A DNA stretch of 19,902 bases from DASQWP01 sp050697555 (GTDB lineage: Bacteria; Actinomycetota; Thermoleophilia; Gaiellales; Gaiellaceae), in NCBI GenBank assembly GCA_050697555.1, contig JBOHAD010000044.1, positions 1 to 19,902 of the forward strand. The letters run 5' to 3'. The notes below the pieces were generated by a model. The model had not been told where the DNA came from and searched no databases. It saw only the letters and a program-made list of their open reading frames with translations. Positions 14,621 through 19,902 of this stretch are shown here, one piece after another (within the stretch, counting starts at the first letter, position 1; each line of letters opens with the position of its first letter). Both the position numbers and the translations under genes were made by a program.

Positions 14621-15142
14621 CTACCCGCCGACGATGTACGCGAGATGGGCGCCCTGGAGCTGGCGGGCTCTGAGGCCGTCGAGCGGCGAGATGCGCCTGA
14701 TCCCGACGTCGCGCGCGAGCCGCTTCGCCTCGCGCTCGAAGCCCGGCCGGTACATGACGAGCGAGCTTCGGAAGTCGCTTCGCGGCGCGTTGTCCGTGGC
14801 GGTGATCCGATAGTGCTTGCCGCGCACGCGCTCGGCCGTCACGGAGGCCGCGCCGGCCACGCCGTTTCCGTTCAGCACGATGACCGACGTCTCCCCCCGC
14901 CCGAGGATCGGCCGCGCCGGCCCGCTCTTGGCCGGCTTCGCGCTCGCCTCCGGCTGCGCGACCGCGGCCTTGGCGACGGCCACAGGATCGGCCGCTTTCT
15001 CCACCTGACCGCCGAAGAACTTGCCGAAGAGGACGATGCCGACGACGAGGAGGATGCAGAGCTCGACGGCGGCGACGCTGCCCGCGATCAACGCGGCCGA
15101 GCGCCAGGGCTGGGGAGCCGGGAGGTCGACGGGATGGTCCAC
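14621..15142 (-). CDS. Membrane-anchored LytR C-terminal-domain protein
   Basis: This is a 173-aa bitopic protein. A short cytoplasmic head precedes one membrane helix (about 15-40, SAALIAGSVAAVELCILLVVGIVLFG). An Ala/Lys/Pro-rich linker (50-80) leads to a LytR_C domain at about 85-172 (TSVIVLNGNGVAGAASVTAERV, YRITATDNAP, VMYRPGFEREAKRLARDVGI, AHLAYIVGG). LytR_C domains occur outside the membrane in cell-wall-associated proteins, often as the partner of LCP ligases, but no LCP catalytic domain is present here. GTG 15142 lies 8 bp after the epimerase stop; only a weak GGGGCG precedes it. The domain and helix are clear, the cellular job is not. Confidence 0.83.
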   Translation of the reverse strand: MDHPVDLPAPQPWRSAALIAGSVAAVELCILLVVGIVLFGKFFGGQVEKAADPVAVAKAAVAQPEASAKPAKSGPARPILGRGETSVIVLNGNGVAGAASVTAERVRGKHYRITATDNAPRSDFRSSLVMYRPGFEREAKRLARDVGIRRISPLDGLRARQLQGAHLAYIVGG

Positions 15143-15150
15143 GGGCGCCC

Positions 15151-16086
15151 CTAGTTCGCGCCCGGCACCCGCTCTCCTTCCGTGCGGACGTGAGCCCAGG
15201 TACGCGCGAGTCCTTCGTCGAGGCCGGTGCCCGCCCGGAAGCCGAGCGCCTCCGCCGCCAGCCCCGTGTCGAGCACGCTCCGCATGAGCTCGCCCAGCCG
15301 CGGCGGGTCGAAGACCGGCTCGACGTCCAGTCCCGTGACGCGCAGGCACGCTCCGAGGAGCTCGAGCACGGACGTCGCCACGCCGGTGCCGACGTTGAAG
15401 GTCCCCGCGGGCCGTGCGAGCGCGGCAAGGGTGGCCCGAGCCACGTCCTCGACGAAGACGTAGTCGCGCTCCTGGCGCCCGTCGCCGAAGACGTGCGGCG
15501 TCTCCCCGGAGGCCAGGCGTCCGAGGAAGATGGCGACGACGCCGGCCTCTCCGTGCGGATCCTGGCGCGGCCCGTAGACGTTGCCGTAGCGAAGGGTCGT
15601 ATGGTCGCTCCCGTGCAGGCGGTTGTAGGTGGCCAGGTACTCCTCGCCCGCGAGCTTGGAGGCGCCGTAGGGAGCGAGCGGGCTTCGCGCGGCCGTCTCG
15701 GGCGCGGGCTCCTCGCACTCGCCGTAGATCGCCCCCCCGGTGGAGGCGAAGACGATGCGTGCTCCCTGCTCGAGGGCGGCCTCCAGGATCTGGATCGTCC
15801 CGAGGACGTTGACCTCGCAGTCGTAGTCCGGCCGCTCCACCGAGACGCGGACGTCGGCTTGAGCCGCGAGGTGGAAGCACGCCTTCGGCCGCAGCTCCCG
15901 GAAGAGCGCGGCGACCGCCTCGTCGTCGCGGATGTCCCCGACGACCAGCTCCGCGCCGCTGTTCACGTTCTCCCGGCGTCCCGACGAGAGGTCGTCCAGC
16001 ACCGTCACGTCGTCGCCTCCGGCCACGAGCGCATCGACGACGTGCGAGCCGATGAATCCCGCCCCCCCTGTCACGATCGCCCGCAC
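15151..16086 (-). CDS. NAD-dependent sugar-nucleotide epimerase, UDP-glucose 4-epimerase (GalE) type
   Basis: This 311-aa extended short-chain dehydrogenase interconverts or modifies nucleotide sugars. The NAD-binding motif is GGAGFIGSH (7-15). The acidic residues after strand 2 are VLDDLSSGRREN (29-40), and VVGDIRDDEAV follows. FHLAAQADVRVSVERP (71-86) precedes FASTGGAIYG (113-122) with the catalytic Ser/Thr, and Tyr140-xxx-Lys144 is in PYGASKLAGEEY. RYGNVYGPRQDPHGEAGVVAIF and RDYVFVEDVARA complete the substrate region. This form is common in actinobacterial envelope-sugar clusters. The GTG at 16086 is 9 bp after a TAnnnT box and has no ribosome site, so the message may be leaderless. It heads the leftward cluster LytR_C-hemE-hemH. 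The exact sugar cannot be fixed from sequence, so no gene symbol is given. Confidence 0.9.
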   Translation of the reverse strand: MRAIVTGGAGFIGSHVVDALVAGGDDVTVLDDLSSGRRENVNSGAELVVGDIRDDEAVAALFRELRPKACFHLAAQADVRVSVERPDYDCEVNVLGTIQILEAALEQGARIVFASTGGAIYGECEEPAPETAARSPLAPYGASKLAGEEYLATYNRLHGSDHTTLRYGNVYGPRQDPHGEAGVVAIFLGRLASGETPHVFGDGRQERDYVFVEDVARATLAALARPAGTFNVGTGVATSVLELLGACLRVTGLDVEPVFDPPRLGELMRSVLDTGLAAEALGFRAGTGLDEGLARTWAHVRTEGERVPGAN

Positions 16087-16111
16087 GGCTGACTATCCTA
16101 CGGCCGCGCCG
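16087..16111. promoter_or_regulatory. 25-bp divergent start region with overlapping -10 boxes
   Basis: Only 25 bp separate the epimerase GTG (16086, -) from the tmk ATG (16112, +). The segment ACTATCCTACGG contains a rightward TATCCT (16094-16099) and a leftward TAGGAT (reverse of 16095-16100), both fitting TAnnnT and sharing five bases. The leftward box ends 8 bp before its GTG, typical of a leaderless message; the rightward box ends 12 bp before the ATG. Any -35 contacts would have to lie inside the opposite gene. Confidence 0.45.
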
Positions 16112-16711
16112 ATGTTCGTCACCTTCGAAGGCGTGGACGGCTCCGGGAAGACGACGCAGGCGCGCCTCCTCGCCGAGGGGTTCCGCGCCGAGGGCCGCGA
16201 GGTCGTGCTGACGCGCGAGCCCGGCGGAACGGCGCTCGGCGAACGCGTGCGTGAGATCGTCCTCTGGGGCCGCGACGCGATCGCGCCTTGGGCGGAGGCG
16301 GCCCTCTTCGCCGCCGCGCGAGCACAGCTCGTCGACGAGGTGATTCGCCCCGGCCTCGCCCGGGGCGCAGACGTCGTCTGCGAGCGCTATCTCGACTCCT
16401 CCCTCGCCTACCAAGGCCTTGCCCGCGGGCTCGGGATCGAGCGCGTGCTCGACCTCAATCTGCTGGCGACAGCCGGGCTGCTACCGGATCGAACCTTCCT
16501 CCTCGACGTCCCGGTGGAGGGGGCCATCGCCCGCGGAAAGGAGGAGCTCGACCGCATCGAGCGCGAGGGCCGCGCCTTCCTCGCGGAGGTCGACCGCGCC
16601 TACAGGGAGCTCGCCGGCCTCTTCCCGCAGCGGGTGATCGTGGTCGACGGGACGAGAAAGCCCGAAGATATCGCCCAGGAGATCCGTGGACAGCTTCGAG
16701 ACCTTCCCTGA
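16112..16711 (+). CDS. tmk: Thymidylate kinase
   Basis: This 199-aa enzyme phosphorylates dTMP to dTDP with ATP, an essential step of dTTP supply. The P-loop FEGVDGSGKTTQARL spans about 5-19 with Lys13. The TMP-binding segment is TREPGGTALGERVREI. ERYLDSSLAYQGLARGLG holds the DR(Y/H)-like motif in the form ERYLDSS, and the lid is RGKEELDRIEREG with the arginines expected in E. coli-type lids. The length is normal. ATG 16112 lies directly at the conserved family start MFVTFEGVDG, and no ribosome site is visible in the short leader. The 3' end overlaps holB by 26 bp, so the two are translated together. The order tmk-holB-ricT resembles B. subtilis tmk-yaaQ-yaaR-holB-yaaT, supporting the assignments. 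Confidence 0.95.
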   Translation: MFVTFEGVDGSGKTTQARLLAEGFRAEGREVVLTREPGGTALGERVREIVLWGRDAIAPWAEAALFAAARAQLVDEVIRPGLARGADVVCERYLDSSLAYQGLARGLGIERVLDLNLLATAGLLPDRTFLLDVPVEGAIARGKEELDRIEREGRAFLAEVDRAYRELAGLFPQRVIVVDGTRKPEDIAQEIRGQLRDLP

Positions 16712-17753
16712 GCAGGATGAGGCCAAGCGGCTCCTCCGCGCTGCCCTCGCGGAGGGGCCGGCGCACGCCTACCTTTTCCACGGTCCCCGCGGCGTGAGCA
16801 AGCGGCGGGCCGCGCTCGCCTTCGCGGGCGACTTGCTCGCCGACCCCCAACGCGTGGCGCGGCGCGTTCATCCCGACCTCTACGTCCTCGAGCCTCTCGG
16901 CGACCAGATCCGCATCGACCCGATCCGCGCTCTGCGCCGCGACCTGCACATGCGCCCCTTCGAGGCCGACCGGCGCGTCTATCTCGTCTTCGGGGCCGAC
17001 CTGATGAACGAGGACGCCGCCGACGCCCTCCTCAAGGACCTCGAGGAACCGCCGCCGTACGCCGTCGTCGTCCTCGTCGCCGACGAGGTCGGCCCGCTCC
17101 CGCCGACGATTCGCTCCCGCTGCCAGCACATCCCCTTCCGCCGCCTCTCCCAGCGCGCGATCAAGGCCCACCTCGCGCGCCGCGGCCTCGCGGGCGAGGA
17201 GCTCGACGCGCTCGCGCGCGTGGCCGCCGGTCGTCTCGACCGCGCCGAGCGCCTGCTCGATCCCGAGGCCGGGGCGCGTCGAGGCCGCCTGATCGAGCTG
17301 GCCCGCTCCGTGTATCTCGAGCCCGCCTTCAGTCCGGCCCAGGCCTCGCGGCGCGTCACGGAGCTCGCGCACGAGCGGGCGGCGATGGCGCGGGCCGCCG
17401 CCGAGGAGCAGGCGACCGGGGAGGAGACCCCGCGCGAGCTCGAGCAACGCGTCCGCCGGGCGGGTCGAGGCGCCGAGCGGGACGAGATCCTCGAGGCGCT
17501 CGACCTCCTCTCCGGCTGGTACCGCGATCTCATGGTCGCCGCCGCCGGGGCAGAGGGGGCCGTGCTCAACTCGGATCGCCTGCGTGAGCTCGCGGCCGAC
17601 GGGATCCCCGAGCGCTCGCTTGCGGCGGAGCGGGCCGCCGAGACCGTCCGCGACGTGTGGCGCTCCTTCGAGTTCAACGTGCAGCCCGCGCTTGCGCTCG
17701 AGGCGCTGTTCGTCCGCCTGCGCCGCGACCTGGGAGGCACACTGTCCGCGTGA
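16686..17753 (+). CDS. holB: DNA polymerase III clamp-loader subunit delta prime
   Basis: This 355-aa AAA+ family protein is the delta' subunit of the clamp loader that puts the sliding clamp on DNA. Seen are a P-loop-like GPRGVSKRRAALAFA (about 33-47), DPIRALRRDLHMRPFEADRRVYLVFGADLMN (Walker B region with GADLMNEDAADALLKDLEEPP), and PLPPTIRSRCQHIPFRRL with the SRC arginine-finger motif. The P-loop departs from GxxGxGK, with Ser where the last Gly is expected. The zinc-module cysteines seen in many delta' and DnaX proteins are missing, since the SRC cysteine is the only one. A charged insertion near residues 225-265 is Ala/Glu/Arg-rich. The start is GTG 16686, inside the tmk end. The stop overlaps ricT as GTGA. 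Confidence 0.9.
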   Translation: MDSFETFPEQDEAKRLLRAALAEGPAHAYLFHGPRGVSKRRAALAFAGDLLADPQRVARRVHPDLYVLEPLGDQIRIDPIRALRRDLHMRPFEADRRVYLVFGADLMNEDAADALLKDLEEPPPYAVVVLVADEVGPLPPTIRSRCQHIPFRRLSQRAIKAHLARRGLAGEELDALARVAAGRLDRAERLLDPEAGARRGRLIELARSVYLEPAFSPAQASRRVTELAHERAAMARAAAEEQATGEETPRELEQRVRRAGRGAERDEILEALDLLSGWYRDLMVAAAGAEGAVLNSDRLRELAADGIPERSLAAERAAETVRDVWRSFEFNVQPALALEALFVRLRRDLGGTLSA

Positions 17754-18547
17754 GCGCCGCCGTCGGAGTCGTCTTCTCGCCGGGAGGCAAGGTCTACTCG
17801 TTCGACCCGGGCGGGCTCGAGCTCGCCTGGAACGAGCGGGTCATCTGCCAGACGGCGCGCGGCCAGGAGTACGGGCGCGTCGTCAAGCCGAACCACGAGC
17901 CGCAGGGCGAGCCGGGGCCACCGCTGAAGAGGGTCGTTCGCCGCGCGACCGAGGTCGACGGGGAGACGCACGAGGCCAACCGCCTCGAGGCCCGGCGTGC
18001 CATGACCGTGTTCCGCGAGGTCGCGCGCGAGCAGGGTGCGACCCTGAAGCCCGTCGCGGCGGAGCTCGTCTTCGACGGCTCGCGCTTCGTGTTCTCCTAC
18101 GAGGCCGAGGAGCGCCCCGACGTCGACCGCCTCCAGGGCGAGCTCCGCCGCCGGCTGCACCGCCGCATCGAGCTCCGCTCCGTCGGCCCGCGCGAGTGCG
18201 CGCGGCTCTGCGGAGATCACGGCCTCTGCGGGAGCCAGCACTGCTGCCGCCGCTTCCCCTCGCACGAGAAGCCGATCACCCTTCGGATGGCGAAGGACCA
18301 GGATCTGCCGATGAGCTCGGGCCGGATCACGGGCCTCTGCGGGCGGCTCCGCTGCTGCCTCGCCTTCGAGCACCCGCTGTACCGGAGCTTCCGCGACCGC
18401 GCCCCCCGCGTGGGGGGGCAGGTGGAGACGCCGCGTGGTATCGGTGTGGTCACGGGATACAGCGTGCTCGAGGACGCGTGCACGGTCGATCTCGAGGACG
18501 GCGCCGCCGCCGAGCTCCCGATCGACGAGTGCCGCGAGGTCGCATGA
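17750..18547 (+). CDS. ricT: PSP1-domain protein RicT (YaaT), iron-sulfur complex subunit
   Basis: This 265-aa protein matches the PSP1 C-terminal family, RicT/YaaT of B. subtilis, part of the RicAFT complex that carries [4Fe-4S] clusters and influences RNA maturation by RNase Y. The PSP1 region is about 57-145 (LKRVVRRATEVDGE, EQGATLKPVAAELVFDGSRFVFSYEAEERPDVDRL). The cysteine cluster follows: Cys150, 154, 160, 165, 166, then 197, 202 and 203 (ECARLCGDHGLCGSQHCCRRFP and GLCGRLRCCLAFE). No RicA or RicF homologue is visible in the window, so the protein may act alone or with distant partners. GTG 17750 overlaps the holB stop by four bases. GGGAGG lies 13 bases upstream, so coupling rather than fresh initiation is likely. 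Confidence 0.92.
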   Translation: MSAAVGVVFSPGGKVYSFDPGGLELAWNERVICQTARGQEYGRVVKPNHEPQGEPGPPLKRVVRRATEVDGETHEANRLEARRAMTVFREVAREQGATLKPVAAELVFDGSRFVFSYEAEERPDVDRLQGELRRRLHRRIELRSVGPRECARLCGDHGLCGSQHCCRRFPSHEKPITLRMAKDQDLPMSSGRITGLCGRLRCCLAFEHPLYRSFRDRAPRVGGQVETPRGIGVVTGYSVLEDACTVDLEDGAAAELPIDECREVA

Positions 18548-18557
18548 GCCGTGTGAG

Positions 18558-18577
18558 GGCGGTGTAAATCCGCCTTT
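18558..18577 (+). terminator. Short hairpin plus TTT after ricT
   Basis: GGCGG (18558-18562) and CCGCC (18570-18574) form a five-base stem with loop TGTAAAT, followed directly by TTT. It begins 10 bp after the ricT stop. The stem is short, so termination may be partial. Confidence 0.45.
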
Positions 18578-18619
18578 CCGGGCCTTGTGAGATAGCCTGG
18601 TAGCGCCGACAATCCACCT

Positions 18620-19732
18620 ATGGCCGTCGCCCACGAAGCCTCGAGCGCCGTCCGCTTGCAGCCGGCCGCAAGCGAGGCGGCAGAACGTCTCTTCCAGCAG
18701 CATTCCGGCTGGATCTACGGCTACTGCCTCCGACACCTGCGCTCGCCCGAAGAGGCGGAGGACGCCCTCCAGGCGACGTACCTGAACGCGTGCCGGAGCC
18801 TGAAGCAGGGCTTCGTGCCGCGCGCCGACTCGGCCTGGCTCTTCAGGGTCGCGCACAACGTCTGCATCACGCGGTTGCGCTCCACCGGCCGCCGCGCCCG
18901 GCTCGAGTGGACCCAGGACAGGGACGTGCTGGAGCAGACCGTGGCCGCCCCCGAGCGCGCCGCCGACGAGCTGATCGGGCTTCCGGAGGCGCTCGCCACG
19001 CTCCCCGAGCTTCAGCGCCGCGCGATCCTCCTGCGCGAATGGCAGGGGCTCTCGTACCGCGAGGTCGCGGACGAGCTCGGCCTCACCCAGTCGGCCGTCG
19101 AGACCCTGATCTTCCGGGCGCGGCGCTCCTTGGCGTCTGCGCTCGAGCATCCGGACGCCCGCCGGCCCCGGGCACTCCACGGGTTCAACGTGGCAGGCCT
19201 CGGCGCCGCGCTCAAGTCGCTCCTCGCAGGAGGCGTGGGAGTCAAGGTGGCGGCGACCGCCGCCGTCGCGGCGACGGCGACCGTCGTCGCGCTCGATCCC
19301 GTCGGCTGGCACCGGCCGGCCGCGCCCGACTCGGCTCCGAAGGCCTCCGCCGCCGTTGCGACCGCGCCACCCGCCGCTCTCTCCCGGCCGGCGGCTGACG
19401 CGGTCGAGCACCAGGCGCTCGCCTCGACGCCCGCCGGGGCCCAGGCCGCCCGCGGGACCGAGCTCGCCGAGAGCAAGCGCGCCGGGAAGACGGACCGTTC
19501 CGCCCGCGGCAAGGGCAAGGCACGCGGCCGCGAGCGCGCCGAGCGGGGCAGGGCGCAGGCGGAGCGCGCGCAGTCGGAGGCGGGCTCCTCCCGTTCCGCA
19601 GGGCAGGCCGCGCGACCGACGTTCGCAGGCAGCGGCGGCCCCCCGCCGCACGCCGCGAGCGACCCCCCGGGACAAGCGGCGAAGGGCGCTCCGAAGGCCA
19701 AGAACGGCCCCGAGAAGCCCAAGAAGCCGTAG
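18620..19732 (+). CDS. ECF-type RNA polymerase sigma factor with a long C-terminal membrane extension
   Basis: This 370-aa protein is about twice the length of an ordinary ECF sigma factor. Region 2 is at about 20-90 (LFQQHSGWIYGYCLRHLRSPEEAEDALQATYLNACRS, FRVAHNVCITRLR). Region 4 is at about 115-178 (LPEALATLPELQRRAILLREWQGLSYREVADELGLTQSAVETLIFRARRSL). After RRPRALHGFNV comes a hydrophobic stretch at about 192-225, GLGAALKSLLAGGVGVKVAATAAVAATATVVAL, which could cross the membrane once. The last 140 residues are low-complexity, rich in Ala, Lys, Arg, Gly and Pro, and end in KPKKP. No anti-sigma gene is adjacent, so the extension may act as a built-in controller; this is inference. ATG 18620 has no ribosome site. 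TAGCCT at 18593-18598 is a possible -10 box. Confidence 0.87.
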   Translation: MAVAHEASSAVRLQPAASEAAERLFQQHSGWIYGYCLRHLRSPEEAEDALQATYLNACRSLKQGFVPRADSAWLFRVAHNVCITRLRSTGRRARLEWTQDRDVLEQTVAAPERAADELIGLPEALATLPELQRRAILLREWQGLSYREVADELGLTQSAVETLIFRARRSLASALEHPDARRPRALHGFNVAGLGAALKSLLAGGVGVKVAATAAVAATATVVALDPVGWHRPAAPDSAPKASAAVATAPPAALSRPAADAVEHQALASTPAGAQAARGTELAESKRAGKTDRSARGKGKARGRERAERGRAQAERAQSEAGSSRSAGQAARPTFAGSGGPPPHAASDPPGQAAKGAPKAKNGPEKPKKP

Positions 19733-19733
19733 C

Positions 19734-19739
19734 TATACT
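19734..19739 (+). promoter_or_regulatory. -10 box TATACT of the tRNA gene
   Basis: TATACT matches the consensus at five of six positions and lies one base after the sigma-factor stop codon. It ends 8 bp before the tRNA 5' end, so transcription would start at or one base before the mature tRNA. No good -35 hexamer is visible; that region lies inside the sigma-factor gene's Lys-rich tail. Confidence 0.6.
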
Positions 19740-19747
19740 GGGCCGAC

Positions 19748-19820
19748 GCCGACGTAGCTCAGCTGGTAGAGCACTTCACTCGTAATGAAGGGGTCCCCGG
19801 TTCGAGTCCGGGCGTCGGCT
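19748..19820 (+). tRNA. tRNA-Thr, anticodon CGT
   Basis: All arms pair. Acceptor is GCCGACG (19748-19754) with CGTCGGC (19813-19819), seven perfect pairs. The D arm is GCTC/GAGC around AGCTGGTA. The anticodon stem is CTTCA (19774-19778) with TGAAG (19786-19790) and loop CTCGTAA, giving anticodon CGT at 19781-19783, which reads ACG (Thr). The variable loop has five bases, and the T arm is CCCGG-TTCGAGT-CCGGG. The discriminator is T19820. CCA is not encoded (TTC follows), so it must be added by the nucleotidyltransferase. Confidence 0.98.
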
Positions 19821-19829
19821 TTCGCTGAG

Positions 19830-19894
19830 TTGCAGGGAAAAATCGCCTGCCAAGACCTCTATGTGGGCCGGACTTCTGGAACACATCCCTGCAA
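19830..19894. repeat. Inverted repeat directly downstream of tRNA-Thr
   Basis: TTGCAGGGA (19830-19838) and TCCCTGCAA (19886-19894) are perfect nine-base complements, 47 bases apart, in a stretch that is visibly less GC-rich than the rest of the window. The 3' flanks of tRNA genes are common integration sites, so this could be the edge of an inserted element that continues beyond the window. It could equally be a tRNA terminator or processing structure. No integrase is visible here. Confidence 0.45.
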
Positions 19895-19902
19895 ATGCGT
19901 GT

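Noticed and set aside
16979..19675. 898-codon open frame on the - strand opposite holB, ricT and the sigma factor
   Set aside because: It runs antisense across three well-identified genes, its product is low-complexity Arg/Ala/Gly/Ser-rich sequence with no domain, and long shadow frames are expected at this G+C.

Overview
This is a high-GC window (roughly 70% G+C by eye). About 19 protein genes are supported, one of them truncated at the left edge, plus one tRNA. The gene content fits a deep-branching actinobacterium, with class Thermoleophilia (Gaiellales/Solirubrobacterales type) as my best guess. The reasons are a B12-dependent ribonucleotide reductase, a B. subtilis-like tmk-holB-ricT order, an actinobacterial/firmicute-style coproporphyrin ferrochelatase, frequent GTG starts and several genes lacking Shine-Dalgarno sites. 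The taxonomy is inference. I see no transposase, integrase, CRISPR array or rRNA.

Left part (1-4200): the 3' end of nrdJ is followed by an unrecognised two-gene unit, a small three-helix membrane protein (1005-1385) and a 537-aa protein carrying an HEVTH motif (1389-3002). A lone secreted protein (3311-3781) has a readable promoter. Two gaps of more than 300 bp flank it. Middle part (4200-11860): mostly single-gene units. These are a DHA2-type drug exporter, an 88-aa orphan, a secreted phytase-like beta-propeller protein, a two-helix membrane protein, a threonine dehydratase-family PLP enzyme, a DUF892 ferritin-like protein, a secreted orphan, and an AraC regulator divergent from a SAM methyltransferase. 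Perfect or near-perfect hairpins sit at several gene ends.

Right part (11860-19902): a leftward cluster runs from a GalE-type sugar-nucleotide epimerase through a LytR_C membrane protein, hemE and hemH to two small uncharacterised genes (89 and 93 aa). The first small gene overlaps hemH by ATGA. Divergent from it, with only 25 bp between the start codons, are tmk, holB and ricT, which overlap one another. They are followed by an ECF-type sigma factor with a long membrane-spanning, basic C-terminal extension and by tRNA-Thr(CGT).

The most unusual item is a 183-bp element at 11853-12035, between the methyltransferase and the last small gene of the heme cluster. Five successive pairs of complementary segments make it one long imperfect hairpin. 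All five of its wobble pairs are G-U on the + strand, which suggests a structured RNA or a small palindromic mobile element. It supplies the last codons of the 93-aa gene. A second recurring pattern is a TAnnnT box 8-9 bp upstream of start codons that lack a Shine-Dalgarno site, as expected of leaderless transcripts.
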